Counted from the first letter of the stretch, positions 16,366 to 25,912 are shown. The stretch is DNA of 64,000 nucleotides from Sporosarcina trichiuri (GCF_030406775.1 NZ_CP129119.1:592001-656000), one strand, 5' to 3'. The notes: a model not told the origin generated them from the sequence alone. Program-made: numbers and translations.

Positions 16366-16905
16366 ATGTTAGATATACTCATACTATTCCTGCTTCTCGG
16401 GGGTCTCATCACCGGGTTCCGCAGAGGCCTGCTCGTGCAGGTGCTTCATATGACCGGATTCATCATTTCATTCATCGTCGCATTCGCCTATTACAAACAG
16501 CTTGCCGAGAAGTTTGTCCTCTGGATCCCGTATCCGGGAGTGACGGCCGAGTCGAAGCTCACGTGGGCGTTCGGGGAACTGGATCTCGACCAGACGTTCT
16601 ATCGTCTGCTCGCGTTCATCCTGATCTTCTTCGCAGTGAAGTTCGTGCTGCAGCTGATCGTCTCGATGTTCGATTTCCTCAAATACTTGCCGGTGCTCGG
16701 CTTCATCTCCCGTTTTTTCGGGGCGGCACTCGGCTTTGTCGAATTCTACGTCATCATCCTGCTGCTCGTGGGTGTACTGGCGCTGCTGCCGGTCGACTTC
16801 ATCCAGAAGCTGGTGAGATCGTCGCTGCTGGCGAAGACCATGTTCGAACACACACCGTTGCTGTCCAATGCGGTGCAAAACTGGTGGTACGTCTATACGA
16901 AATAA
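16366..16905 (+). CDS. CvpA family membrane protein (YshB)
   Basis: A 179-residue integral membrane protein of the colicin V production/CvpA family. It has an N-terminal helix LDILILFLLLGGLITGFRRGLLVQVLH with the conserved G-x-x-x-G-F-x-x-G pattern, and three further hydrophobic segments (about residues 20-42, 75-100 and 112-140). The biochemical role in Gram-positives is not settled. It starts 9 bp after zapA. In B. subtilis the homologue occupies the same place between zapA and polX. Confidence 0.85.
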   Translation: MLDILILFLLLGGLITGFRRGLLVQVLHMTGFIISFIVAFAYYKQLAEKFVLWIPYPGVTAESKLTWAFGELDLDQTFYRLLAFILIFFAVKFVLQLIVSMFDFLKYLPVLGFISRFFGAALGFVEFYVIILLLVGVLALLPVDFIQKLVRSSLLAKTMFEHTPLLSNAVQNWWYVYTK

Positions 16906-16913
16906 TGTGGATC

Positions 16914-16944
16914 AGCTTCCCTCCCGTGCGGCGGGAAGCTTTTG
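16914..16944 (+). terminator. hairpin between cvpA and polX
   Basis: AGCTTCCC and GGGAAGCT stem followed by TTTTG. The T-run is short, so it is probably partial or an mRNA stability element. Confidence 0.5.
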
Positions 16945-16981
16945 TTCCGTCCGGGTACAGACAGTCAAAGGGGGATGCATT

Positions 16982-18688
16982 GTGAATAAGAAAGTGATCA
17001 TACAAACTCTTGAACGTATCGCACTCTATATGGAACTGCTCGGGGAGAACCCGTTCAAAGTGTCGGCATTCCGCAAGGCGGCCGGAGTGCTTGAGACGGA
17101 CCCGCGCAGTCTCGCTGAAATGGACGACATCCTGACGCTCAAAGGCATCGGAAAAGGGACCGGTGCCGTCATCGAGGACCTTCTTGCGAAAGGGAAGTCC
17201 GATTTGCTGGATGAACTGCAGGAAACCGTGCCGGCGGGGATGATTCCGCTGCTCGATATCCCGGGCCTCGGCGGCAAACGGATCGCAAAGCTGCATAAGG
17301 CGCTCGGCATCGACTCCATCGAATCGCTGAAGGAAGCATGCGAAACGAACAAAGTGAGCGAACTGCCTGGGTTCGGCAAGAAGACCGAAGAGAAGTTCCT
17401 GCACGAAATCGAACAGCTGTCGGAACGGAAGACGTCCTTCCCGCTCTGGCAGATGGAAGGGCTCGTCGCGTCCGTCGAGCCGGTGCTCGATGGCATCGGG
17501 GAGATCAGCAAATATTCCGTCGCCGGCAGCTACCGCCGGACGGCCGAACAGAGCAGCGACATGGATTTCATCCTCGTGACGGACACGCCCGGTGCCGTCC
17601 GGGAACAGCTTCTTGAACAGCTGCCGGTCCGCGAGACGATTGCAGCGGGTGACGCCAAACTCTCCGTGACACTCGATCTCGAAGAAGTGATCGATGTGGA
17701 TTTCCGTTTCGTAACCGACGCCCAGTATGCGAGCGCGCTCCATCATTTCACCGGATCGAAAGAGCATAATGTCGCCATGCGGCAGCTTGCGAAGTCACGG
17801 GGGGAGAAGATCAGTGAGTACGGCGTCGAGCAGGAGGACGGTTCCGTGCTGACGTTCGGATCCGAAGAAGACTTTTTCGCCCATTTCGGCCTGCCGTTCA
17901 TCCCGCCCAACATGCGCCAGGACGGCCGCGAAATCGAGCGGGCGGACGAGCTCGGCGGACTGGTCACGCTCCGTGACATCCGCGGCGACTTCCATATGCA
18001 TACGACCGCCTCGGACGGCGGCTATTCGATCCGCGAGATGGCGGACGCCTGCCGTGCGAAAGGCTACACGCATATGGTGATCACCGACCACTCGCACTAT
18101 TTGAAAGTGGCGAACGGCCTGACACCGGAACGGCTGCTCGATCAGCTGAAAGAAATCAGGGAAATCAACGAAGAATACCCGGACATCGAAATCTTCAGCG
18201 GGACGGAAATGGATATCCTGCCGGACGGGACGCTCGATTTCGACGATGACGTGCTGTCGCAGCTCGACTTCGTCATCGCCTCGATCCACTCGAGTTTCAG
18301 CCAGCCGCAGGAGAAGATCATGGAGCGCCTCCATGCGGCCATGAAAAATCCGCACGTCGATATGGTCGCCCATCCGACAGGGCGCCTGATCGGCAAACGT
18401 CCCGGCTATGAGCCGGACGTGCCGCAGCTCATCGAATGGGCGGCCGAGTATGGAAAGATATTGGAACTGAATGCGAGCCCGCACCGGCTCGATCTGAACA
18501 AAGACTACTTGGAACTCGCCCAGTCGAAGGGCGTTCCGATTGCCATAAACACCGACGCCCATGCAACCGGCCAGCTGGATATCATGGCGATCGGCGTCGC
18601 CTACGCCCAGAAAGCGTGGCTGAAAAAAGACACCGTCGTCAACACGTGGCCGCTCGACCGGTTTAAACGGGAGATCGTCGATAAGTGA
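16982..18688 (+). CDS. polX: DNA polymerase/3'-5' exonuclease PolX
   Basis: A family X repair polymerase of 568 residues. Helix-hairpin-helix segments occur at about 50-130 (LTLKGIGKGTGAVIE, LDIPGLGGKRIAKLHKA). A nucleotidyltransferase palm has the metal aspartates in SSDMDFILV (about 200) and EEVIDVDFRFV (about 240). A C-terminal PHP phosphoesterase domain opens with GDFHMHTTASDGGYS (about 337) and includes ITDHSHY. The start is GTG at 16982, preceded by AAAGGGGGAT. Function: short-gap filling and proofreading in base excision repair. It overlaps the mutS2 leader. Confidence 0.94.
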   Translation: MNKKVIIQTLERIALYMELLGENPFKVSAFRKAAGVLETDPRSLAEMDDILTLKGIGKGTGAVIEDLLAKGKSDLLDELQETVPAGMIPLLDIPGLGGKRIAKLHKALGIDSIESLKEACETNKVSELPGFGKKTEEKFLHEIEQLSERKTSFPLWQMEGLVASVEPVLDGIGEISKYSVAGSYRRTAEQSSDMDFILVTDTPGAVREQLLEQLPVRETIAAGDAKLSVTLDLEEVIDVDFRFVTDAQYASALHHFTGSKEHNVAMRQLAKSRGEKISEYGVEQEDGSVLTFGSEEDFFAHFGLPFIPPNMRQDGREIERADELGGLVTLRDIRGDFHMHTTASDGGYSIREMADACRAKGYTHMVITDHSHYLKVANGLTPERLLDQLKEIREINEEYPDIEIFSGTEMDILPDGTLDFDDDVLSQLDFVIASIHSSFSQPQEKIMERLHAAMKNPHVDMVAHPTGRLIGKRPGYEPDVPQLIEWAAEYGKILELNASPHRLDLNKDYLELAQSKGVPIAINTDAHATGQLDIMAIGVAYAQKAWLKKDTVVNTWPLDRFKREIVDK

Positions 18689-18705
18689 AAGGAAGGGATC
18701 CGTCC

Positions 18706-21063
18706 ATGGATTCACGGGTTTACCGAACACTCGAATTTGATAAGGTGCTGACACAGGCCGCCGGATATACGACATTCCCGGCAGGCCGGGCAGCACTCGA
18801 GAAACTGGTGCCGAGCACCGATTTCGGAACGGTCGGCACACTGCTGGAAGAGACCGATGAAGGACTCGCCATCCTGCGCGTCCGCGGCAACGTGCCGATG
18901 GGCGGCATCACTGACGTCCGGCCGCATGCCCGGCGCGCCCAGATCGGCGGTACGCTGAGTGCGCAGGAGCTGATGGAGACATCCTCGACCATCCGCGCAA
19001 GCCGGATATTCCGGCAGTTCATCGAAAGCCTCCAGCAGGAAGAAGAGCTTGACCTGAAGCATTTCCTGGCCATCAAGGAAGCGATGCCGATCATCACAGG
19101 GCTCGAACATGAAATCAACAGCGCGATCGACGAGAACGGCCGGGTGCTCGACAGCGCATCCAGCGCCCTCCGTTCCGTGCGTCAGAGCCTCCGCATCCAG
19201 GAAGGCCGTGTGCGGGAGAAACTCGAGAGCATCACACGCGGCAGGAACGCAGCGACGATGCTGTCGGACAGCATCATCACGATCCGGAACGACCGGTTCG
19301 TCATCCCGGTGAAGTCGGAGTACCGCGGCCATTATGGCGGAGTCATCCATGATTCCTCCGCATCGGGCCAGACGCTCTACATCGAGCCGGACGCCGTCGT
19401 CCAGGCGAACAACGAAATCCGTGCCCTGAAGTCGAAAGAGAAGGAAGAGATCGAGAAGATCCTGCGGGAACTGTCCGCAAGCGTCCAGGAGCATGCCCAT
19501 GACCTGTTCATCCTCGTCGACCAGCTCATCCGGGTCGATGTCATCCTCGCCAAGGCGAAATACGGGCAGGCGAACCGCTGCACGAAGCCGGACGTCAACA
19601 ACGATGGCTATCTGAAACTGACGAAAGCCCGTCACCCGCTGCTGCCGATGGACGAAGCGGTCGCGAATACGATCGAATTTGGCAATGATATCACGACGAT
19701 CGTCATCACCGGACCGAACACGGGCGGGAAGACTGTCACATTGAAGACGGTCGGCCTCTGTGTCCTCATGGCACAGGCCGGCCTGCCGATCCCGGTGCTC
19801 GACGGCTCGGAGATCGCCGTTTTCGGTTCGGTTTTCGCCGATATCGGCGACGAACAGTCGATCGAGCAGAGCCTCAGTACGTTTTCGTCGCATATGGTCA
19901 ACATCGTCGATATCCTGAAGAAATTCGATTCGGACTCCCTCATCATCTTCGATGAACTCGGCTCCGGCACCGACCCGCAGGAAGGGGCGGCCCTCGCCAT
20001 CTCCATTCTGGATGAAGTCCACGGGACCGGCGCGAGGGTCATGGCGACGACGCACTACCCGGAACTGAAAGCATACGGCTACAACCGGAAAGGGGTCGCC
20101 AATGCAAGTGTCGAGTTCGATATCGACACGCTCAGCCCGACCTACCGGCTGCTGATCGGCGTGCCGGGGCGCAGTAACGCGTTCGAGATCTCGAAACGGC
20201 TCGGTCTCGGCGAGCACCTCATCAAACGGGCGAAGACGTTCACCGGCACTGATCGCGGCGAAGTCGACTCGATGATCGCGTCACTCGAAGCGAGCCGCGT
20301 ACAGTCCGAGAAAGACGCCGAAGAGACGCACCGGCTGCTCAAAGAGACGGAACTGCTGAAAAAGGAACTCGCCGAAAAACTCGCCGAACAGGAAGAGATG
20401 AAAGACCGTCTGACCGAAAAGGCGAAGGAGAAAGCGAAGCGGATCGTCGATGACGCACGCCGCGAATCGGATGAAGTCATCAAAGACCTGCGTGCGCTCC
20501 GTATGACGGCAGGTGCAAACGTCAAAGAGCATGAACTTATCGAAGCGAGGAAACGGCTGGAAGGCGCTGCTCCGGCCCAGACGAAGAAGCAGGCGCCGAA
20601 GGCGAAAGCGGCGCCGCGTCCGCTTCAGGCAGGCGACGAAGTGAAAGTGCTCAGCTACGGCCAGAAAGGCACGCTCATGGAAAAGGTCTCCGATAAGGAA
20701 TGGATCGTCCAGATCGGCATCCTGAAGATGAAGCTCGACGAATCGGGACTCGAGTACGTCAAGCCGGAGAAAGAGAAGCAGACGAAAGCATCTGCGGCCG
20801 TCCGGGGACGTACCGAACATGTCAAACTCGAACTCGACCTGCGGGGCGAGCGCTACGAAGACGCAATCCGCAGGACAGAGAAATACCTGGACGACGCACT
20901 GTTGTCGAACTATCATCAGGTCTCCATCATCCACGGCAAAGGGACCGGCGCGCTCCGGCAGGGGATTCAGCAGATGCTGAAGAAGCATTCCCGCGTCAAA
21001 AGCTACCGGTTCGGAGACGCCGGGGAAGGCGGCCATGGCGTAACGGTCGTCGAACTGAAATAA
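18706..21063 (+). CDS. mutS2: endonuclease MutS2
   Basis: A 785-residue MutS paralogue that lacks the mismatch-recognition domain. The ATPase has Walker A GPNTGGKTVTLKT (about residue 334) and Walker B IIFDELGSGTDPQEGAAL (about 410). A long coiled coil follows (about 520-630). The C-terminal Smr nuclease domain has LDLRGERYEDAI (about 713) and IHGKGTGALRQGI (about 745). In Bacillota MutS2 acts on recombination intermediates and in ribosome rescue. A GTG at 18685 overlaps the polX stop, but the ATG at 18706 has AAAGGAAGGGA at proper spacing and gives the B. subtilis length. Confidence 0.94.
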   Translation: MDSRVYRTLEFDKVLTQAAGYTTFPAGRAALEKLVPSTDFGTVGTLLEETDEGLAILRVRGNVPMGGITDVRPHARRAQIGGTLSAQELMETSSTIRASRIFRQFIESLQQEEELDLKHFLAIKEAMPIITGLEHEINSAIDENGRVLDSASSALRSVRQSLRIQEGRVREKLESITRGRNAATMLSDSIITIRNDRFVIPVKSEYRGHYGGVIHDSSASGQTLYIEPDAVVQANNEIRALKSKEKEEIEKILRELSASVQEHAHDLFILVDQLIRVDVILAKAKYGQANRCTKPDVNNDGYLKLTKARHPLLPMDEAVANTIEFGNDITTIVITGPNTGGKTVTLKTVGLCVLMAQAGLPIPVLDGSEIAVFGSVFADIGDEQSIEQSLSTFSSHMVNIVDILKKFDSDSLIIFDELGSGTDPQEGAALAISILDEVHGTGARVMATTHYPELKAYGYNRKGVANASVEFDIDTLSPTYRLLIGVPGRSNAFEISKRLGLGEHLIKRAKTFTGTDRGEVDSMIASLEASRVQSEKDAEETHRLLKETELLKKELAEKLAEQEEMKDRLTEKAKEKAKRIVDDARRESDEVIKDLRALRMTAGANVKEHELIEARKRLEGAAPAQTKKQAPKAKAAPRPLQAGDEVKVLSYGQKGTLMEKVSDKEWIVQIGILKMKLDESGLEYVKPEKEKQTKASAAVRGRTEHVKLELDLRGERYEDAIRRTEKYLDDALLSNYHQVSIIHGKGTGALRQGIQQMLKKHSRVKSYRFGDAGEGGHGVTVVELK

Positions 21064-21139
21064 TTCCTCTGAAAGTGAAACTTTTTGCAGACCCATCCGT
21101 AACCGATAGGATATCATCGTAAAAAAGGGGTCTGCACAC

Positions 21140-21553
21140 ATGGCAACTACCGGATTCTGGAGCAACCCGCTCGTCGAGACAGCCGGCTATTTCAGCACCG
21201 TCGTCCTCTGTCTCGTCGTAGCGATGGTCATCTTTGAACTCGTGACCAAATACCGCAACTGGCAGGAAATCAAGAACGGGAATCTCGCGGTCGCCTTCGC
21301 GACAGGAGGCAAGATATTCGGCGTGGCGAACATCTTCCGCTATTCCATCGAGCAGCACAATACGCTGCCGCAGATGATCGGCTGGGGATTGTACGGTTTC
21401 GCCCTTCTCGTCTTCGCCTATGTCCTGTTCGAATTCCTGACGCCGATGTTCCATGTAGACGACGAAATCGAAAAGGATAACCGGTCCGTCGGGTTCATAT
21501 CGATGATCATCTCGGTCGGCCTGTCATTCGTCATCGGTGCAAGCATTTCGTAA
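21140..21553 (+). CDS. yshE: DUF350 family membrane protein (YshE)
   Basis: A 137-residue protein with four hydrophobic segments. It has the family-typical VFELVTKYRNWQEIKNGNLAVAF (about residues 33-55) and GGKIFGVANIFR between helices 1 and 3. Molecular function is unknown. AAAAGGGG precedes the ATG. B. subtilis also has yshE directly after mutS2, and the order is kept here before lcfA. Confidence 0.85.
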   Translation: MATTGFWSNPLVETAGYFSTVVLCLVVAMVIFELVTKYRNWQEIKNGNLAVAFATGGKIFGVANIFRYSIEQHNTLPQMIGWGLYGFALLVFAYVLFEFLTPMFHVDDEIEKDNRSVGFISMIISVGLSFVIGASIS

Positions 21554-21581
21554 AACATCAGTACAGTGGAGACGATACTAA

Positions 21582-21668
21582 ATGGAAAAACTCTCGAAGA
21601 TCCTGCTTGTCCTATGCATAGTCTTCATCGTGATCGGCATCATATGGATGGTCCGGCAGACTTCCTGA
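21582..21668 (+). CDS. possible 28-residue single-helix membrane peptide
   Basis: A 29-codon frame, MEKLSKILLVLCIVFIVIGI then IWMVRQTS, forms a positively charged start plus one transmembrane helix. GTGGAG lies about ten bases upstream. It sits between yshE and a hairpin terminator whose stem begins inside the last codons. Chance cannot be excluded at this length. The composition (hydrophobic run with flanking Lys/Arg) is what favours translation. Confidence 0.4.
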   Translation: MEKLSKILLVLCIVFIVIGIIWMVRQTS

Positions 21669-21700
21669 CGCATTCGCGTCGGACGTCTGCCTTTTCTTTT
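21655..21700 (+). terminator. terminator after yshE and the small peptide
   Basis: GGCAGAC...TCCTGACGC/GCGTCGGA...GTCTGCC is a long stem with one mismatch, followed by TTTTCTTTT. Confidence 0.85.
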
Positions 21701-21712
21701 GGAAATCTGCAA

Positions 21713-21741
21713 TTGTAAACGCATACAACTTTCGTTATACT
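21713..21741 (+). promoter_or_regulatory. sigma-A promoter of lcfA
   Basis: TTGTAA, 17 bases, TATACT, about 55 bases before the lcfA start. Confidence 0.65.
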
Positions 21742-21793
21742 TAGGAAAGAAAGAATATTCTATGAATATACTGTCGAAAAGGAGGCTGTTCAC

Positions 21794-23488
21794 ATGAGTT
21801 CGAAACCATGGCTGGCTCAATATCCGCCGGAAATTCCGGAGTCGCTCGAGTACGATCTGATCCCGCTGCAGGACTATTTGACGAGGTCCGCGGCGGCTTA
21901 TCCGTCGAAGACCGCAATCCACTTCCTCGGCAAGGACGTCTCGTTCGGCGAATTCTATCAATCCGCACTGAAGTTCGCAGGCTACCTGCGGAAACTCGGC
22001 GTCGAAGAAGGAGACCGGGTGGCGATCATGCTGCCGAACTGTCCGCAGAATGCGATCGCCTATTACGGGATCCTTTATGCCGGGGCAGTCGTCGTCCAGA
22101 CGAATCCGCTCTACAAGGAGCGCGAAATCGAGTACATCCTGAACGATTCAGGAGCGAAAGCGATCATCACACTCGACATGCTGTACCCGCGCGTGATGGC
22201 CGTCTTCAAGGAGACGGACCTTGAGAACATCATCGTCACGGGCATCAAAGATTACCTGCCGTTCCCGAAGAATCTGATCTATCCGTTCATCCAGAAAAAG
22301 GACAACGGCATCGCCGTCAAAGTCGAGCACCGCGGCGTCAGCCATCTGTTCACGGAAATCATGAAATCGATGCCGGCGGACAAAATCCCGCTCGATTCCG
22401 ATTACAGCGAGACACTTGCGCTGCTGCAGTATACGGGCGGCACGACCGGCCCGCCGAAAGGGGTCATGCTGACGCACCGCAACCTGATTGCGAACGCTGA
22501 GATGTGCCGGGCCTGGCTGTACAAGGCGGCTGACGGGGAAGAAGTGTACATGGGCATCCTGCCGTTCTTCCATGTATACGGCATGACCACCGTCCTGATT
22601 GCATCGGTCATGTCCGCGAACAAAATGGTGCTGATCCCGAAATTCGATTTCAAAACGGCACTGAAGGAGATCGATAAGCAGAAGCCGACGCTGTTCCCCG
22701 GCGCACCGACCATCTACATCGGTCTGCTGAACCACCCGGATATCGCCAAATACGATCTGTCCTCCATCAAAGCGTGCCTGAGCGGTTCGGCGGCACTTCC
22801 GGTCGACGTCCAGGAAAAATTCGAGACCGTCACCGGCGGTAAGCTCGTGGAAGGCTACGGACTGACGGAAACGTCCCCAGTCGCGATCGCGAACTTCGTC
22901 TGGGAAGGCCAGCGGAAACGCGGATCGATCGGCGTGCCATGGCCGGACACCGATGTCGCCATCCTCCCGCCCGACTCCGCGGAGCGGATGAAACCCGGGG
23001 AAGTCGGCGAAATCGCGGTCAAAGGGCCGCAGGTGATGAAAGGCTATTGGAACCGGCCGGAAGAGACGGCGGAAAGTTTCCGGGACGGCTGGTTTTTGAC
23101 CGGTGATCTCGGGTACATGGATGAGGACGGCTTCTTCTATGTCGTCGACCGCAAGAAAGATATGATCATCGCGAGCGGTTTCAACATCTCACCGCGCGAG
23201 ATCGAGGAAGTGCTGTATGAGCATGACGCCATCCAGGAATGCGTTGTCGCCGGTGTGCCGGATCCGTATCGCGGCGAGACAGTGAAAGCGTACATCGTCC
23301 TGAAGGAAGGGAAACACGCGACGGAAGAAGAACTGGACGCCTTCTGCCGCGCCAACATGGCCTCATTCAAAGTGCCGCGCATCTATGACTTCCGTGACGA
23401 ACTGCCGAAGACCGCAGTCGGCAAGATCCTGCGCAGGGCGCTGGTCGACGAGGAGAAGAAGAAGCTCGAACAGAAACTGACCTCCTGA
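21794..23488 (+). CDS. lcfA: long-chain fatty acid-CoA ligase
   Basis: Activates fatty acids to acyl-CoA for beta-oxidation. The 564-residue ANL-superfamily enzyme has the AMP-binding loop LLQYTGGTTGPPKGVMLTH (about residue 215), the core YGLTETSP (about 355) and GWFLTGDLGYMDEDGF (about 433). The C-terminal hinge and lysine region is DRKKDMIIASGFNISPREIEE (about 453-473) plus PKTAVGKILRR near the end. AAAAGGAGG precedes the ATG. It is the first gene of the lcfA-fadR-fadB-etfB-etfA run. Confidence 0.94.
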   Translation: MSSKPWLAQYPPEIPESLEYDLIPLQDYLTRSAAAYPSKTAIHFLGKDVSFGEFYQSALKFAGYLRKLGVEEGDRVAIMLPNCPQNAIAYYGILYAGAVVVQTNPLYKEREIEYILNDSGAKAIITLDMLYPRVMAVFKETDLENIIVTGIKDYLPFPKNLIYPFIQKKDNGIAVKVEHRGVSHLFTEIMKSMPADKIPLDSDYSETLALLQYTGGTTGPPKGVMLTHRNLIANAEMCRAWLYKAADGEEVYMGILPFFHVYGMTTVLIASVMSANKMVLIPKFDFKTALKEIDKQKPTLFPGAPTIYIGLLNHPDIAKYDLSSIKACLSGSAALPVDVQEKFETVTGGKLVEGYGLTETSPVAIANFVWEGQRKRGSIGVPWPDTDVAILPPDSAERMKPGEVGEIAVKGPQVMKGYWNRPEETAESFRDGWFLTGDLGYMDEDGFFYVVDRKKDMIIASGFNISPREIEEVLYEHDAIQECVVAGVPDPYRGETVKAYIVLKEGKHATEEELDAFCRANMASFKVPRIYDFRDELPKTAVGKILRRALVDEEKKKLEQKLTS

Positions 23489-23499
23489 GGCAAAAAAGC

Positions 23500-23528
23500 T
23501 TGACGGAAAACTGAATAGCGATTACTAT
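23500..23528 (+). promoter_or_regulatory. sigma-A promoter of fadR
   Basis: TTGACG, 17 bases, TACTAT. The FadR palindrome starts at the next base, covering the transcription start. Confidence 0.7.
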
Positions 23529-23565
23529 GAAAATATGAATGAACCATCATTCATATTTTCTTTTT
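23529..23565 (+). promoter_or_regulatory. FadR operator, also a likely lcfA terminator
   Basis: GAAAATATGAATGA-ACCA-TCATTCATATTTTC is a perfect inverted repeat with 14-bp arms. Its core, TGAATGAACCATCATTCA (23536-23553), agrees with the B. subtilis FadR box TGAATGAMTANTCATTCA except at the central bases. It abuts the fadR -10, so FadR should repress its own operon until acyl-CoA relieves it. The palindrome is followed by TTTTTT, so the lcfA transcript probably also terminates here. Confidence 0.8.
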
Positions 23566-23575
23566 TATTCAATCA

Positions 23576-24175
23576 ATGATGGTGGTGAGCAAACTGAAGC
23601 GGGAAAAACCGAAATATAAGAAAATCGTAGACGCTGCCGTCGCAGTGATCGCACAGAACGGCTACCATCAGGCGCAAGTGTCCAAAATCGCAAAAGAGGC
23701 GGGCGTCGCAGACGGTACCATCTATCTCTACTTCAAGAACAAAGAAGACATCCTCATCTCCGTGTTCCAGGAAAAGATGGCCGTCTTCGCAGACTACGTC
23801 AAAGAAATTCTGGAAATGGACTGCCCGGCTTCAGAGAAGCTGTATAAACTGATCCAGAACCATTTCAACGTCCTCCACGAGGACCGCAACCTGGCCATTG
23901 TCACGCAGCTTGAACTGCGGCAGTCAGGCAAGGAACTGCGCTTCCGTATCAATGAAGTGCTGAAAGAGTACATGACGCTCATGGACGCCATCCTGAAAGA
24001 GGGGATCGCAAACGGCGAATTCGCGCAGGATCTCGACACCCGGCTCGCCCGGCAAATGGTCTTCGGCACGATCGACGAGACGTGCACGTCCTGGGTCATG
24101 AACGACCAGAAATACGGTCTCACGGAACTTGCACCAAAAGTCCATAAGCTGCTGCTCTCCGGCATGAAAGGCTGA
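23576..24175 (+). CDS. fadR: TetR-family fatty acid degradation regulator FadR
   Basis: A 199-residue acyl-CoA-responsive repressor. The N-terminal TetR helix-turn-helix spans about residues 15-60 (AQNGYHQAQVSKIAKEAGVADGTIYLYFKNKEDIL). The ligand domain ends with TRLARQMVFGTIDETCTSWVMNDQKYGL, strongly like B. subtilis FadR (YsiA). The start is uncertain: ATG at 23576 or 23579, or GTG at 23585, none with a strong ribosome binding site. It is flanked by its perfect operator and by lcfA and fadB. Confidence 0.92.
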   Translation: MMVVSKLKREKPKYKKIVDAAVAVIAQNGYHQAQVSKIAKEAGVADGTIYLYFKNKEDILISVFQEKMAVFADYVKEILEMDCPASEKLYKLIQNHFNVLHEDRNLAIVTQLELRQSGKELRFRINEVLKEYMTLMDAILKEGIANGEFAQDLDTRLARQMVFGTIDETCTSWVMNDQKYGLTELAPKVHKLLLSGMKG

Positions 24176-24306
24176 GCAGCACACCCGGCAGCCGGATGCG
24201 GAATAAGTATAAATCTTTAAATCAGTGAAACATGTATGCTATCATTGAAGGCGCTTCCATTTCTAGTTAACAACCAGCACACTGTACTGAAAAAGGATGG
24301 GATGAC

Positions 24307-25080
24307 ATGGAGTTTTTATCCGTAACGATCGACCGGGGGGTTGCCGTCGCCTCCATCAACAGGCCGCCGGCGAACGCCCTGGCACGCGCCCTCATTCTTG
24401 AGGTCGGGGAACTGCTCGAACAGCTGAAAGACATCGATGACGTCCGTGTGATCGTCCTGCGCGGCGAAGGGAAGTTCTTCTCCGCCGGCGCGGACATCAA
24501 GGAATTCACGACAGTTTCTTCAGGCGCTGAATTCTCGAAACTTTCGAGCGACGGCCAGGCGGTCTTCGAACGTCTCGAGACGTATCACAAGCCGGTCATT
24601 GCAGCTATCCACGGTGCCGCACTCGGCGGCGGACTGGAACTGGCGATGGCCTGCCATATGCGTTTTGTGACGGAAACTGCGAAACTCGGCCTGCCGGAAC
24701 TGCAGCTCGGCCTGATTCCCGGATTTGCGGGAACCCAGCGCCTGCCGGGATATGTCGGCAAGGCGAAAGCAGCGGAGATGCTGCTGACGAGTGAACCGAT
24801 CACAGGAACCGAAGCCGTGCTGTGGGGGCTCGCGAACCGCGCCTTCCCGGAAGAGGACCTGATGACGGAAACTCTTGCAATCGCACACAAAATTGCAGAG
24901 AAGAGCCCGGTCGCCATGCAGGCGGCACTGCGCATGCTGCAGTATACGAAAGACGATTCGTACCGCAAAGGCGTACAGGCGGAAGCCGACTCCTTCGGTC
25001 AGGTCTTCGTGTCGGAAGACGCAAAAGAGGGCATCCAGGCATTCATCGAAAAACGCAAACCGAAATTCAATGGACGATAA
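24307..25080 (+). CDS. fadB: enoyl-CoA hydratase
   Basis: Hydrates trans-2-enoyl-CoA in beta-oxidation. The 257-residue crotonase-fold protein has the oxyanion-hole segments [15 protein letters not shown] (about residue 58) and [17 protein letters not shown] (about 101). It then has [19 protein letters not shown] (about 128-146), with the catalytic Glu in the E-L-Q-L-G context. GGATGGGATG precedes the ATG. It is followed within 22 bp by etfB, so oxidation and electron transfer are coexpressed. Confidence 0.93.
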   Translation: MEFLSVTIDRGVAVASINRPPANALARALILEVGELLEQLKDIDDVRVIVLRGEGKFFSAGADIKEFTTVSSGAEFSKLSSDGQAVFERLETYHKPVIAAIHGAALGGGLELAMACHMRFVTETAKLGLPELQLGLIPGFAGTQRLPGYVGKAKAAEMLLTSEPITGTEAVLWGLANRAFPEEDLMTETLAIAHKIAEKSPVAMQAALRMLQYTKDDSYRKGVQAEADSFGQVFVSEDAKEGIQAFIEKRKPKFNGR

Positions 25081-25101
25081 AAAGTTGAGGAGGTCAGCAA
25101 T

Positions 25102-25875
25102 ATGAATATCTATGCTTTGGTAAAACGCACATTTGACACAGAGGAAAAAATCGTTGTAAAAAATGGTGAAATCCAGGACGACGGTGCAGAATTCATCATC
25201 AACCCGTATGACGAGTATGCGGTCGAGGAAGCGATCCAGGTCCGCGACGAACACGGCGGGGAAGTGACCGTCCTGTCACTCGGCGGTGAGGACGCGGAAA
25301 AGCAGCTCCGCACAGCGCTTGCGATGGGGGCTGACAAAGCGGTTCTCATCAACACGGAAGACGATCTCGATGAAATGGATGAGTTCTCGGCAGCCAAGAT
25401 CATCGCCGAATACTTGAAAGACAAAGACGCGGATCTCATCATTGCAGGAAACGTCGCAATCGACGGCGGCTCCGGCCAGGTCGGCCCGCGTGTTGCGGAA
25501 CTCCTCGGCATCAACTGCGTGACGACGATCACCGACCTCAAGCTGGACGGCACTGACGCGACACTCGTCCGCGACGTGGAAGGGGACTCGGAGACGATCA
25601 AGACTGCCCTGCCGCTCCTCGTGACGGCACAGCAGGGATTGAACGAACCGCGCTATCCATCACTGCCGGGTATCATGAAAGCGAAAAAGAAACCGCTTGA
25701 AGAACTGGAACTCGATGATCTGGATCTCGACGAAGACGATGTCGAAGCGAAAACGGAAACTGTCGACATCTTCATGCCGCCTGCAAAAGAGGCAGGGCGG
25801 ATCCTCGAAGGCGAAGTGGCGGACCAGGTGAGCGAACTGGTCACACTGCTCAGCAAAGAAGCGAAAGTCATCTGA
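25102..25875 (+). CDS. etfB: electron transfer flavoprotein beta subunit
   Basis: The AMP-binding subunit of ETF, which takes electrons from acyl-CoA dehydrogenase. The 257-residue protein has the family N-terminus VKRTFDTEEKIVVKNGEI and AMP-site segment AGNVAIDGGSGQVGPRVAELLG (about residues 117-138), with VEGDSETIKTALPLLVT later. Ribosome binding site TTGAGGAGGTC. It lies between fadB and etfA in the same operon. Confidence 0.94.
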   Translation: MNIYALVKRTFDTEEKIVVKNGEIQDDGAEFIINPYDEYAVEEAIQVRDEHGGEVTVLSLGGEDAEKQLRTALAMGADKAVLINTEDDLDEMDEFSAAKIIAEYLKDKDADLIIAGNVAIDGGSGQVGPRVAELLGINCVTTITDLKLDGTDATLVRDVEGDSETIKTALPLLVTAQQGLNEPRYPSLPGIMKAKKKPLEELELDDLDLDEDDVEAKTETVDIFMPPAKEAGRILEGEVADQVSELVTLLSKEAKVI

Positions 25876-25912
25876 TTTCGGACCATTTAAACCGTTCTAG
25901 GAGGGACAAAAC

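Noticed and set aside
18712..20217. 501-codon open frame on the minus strand
   Set aside because: Antisense of mutS2; no ribosome binding site and no protein signature.
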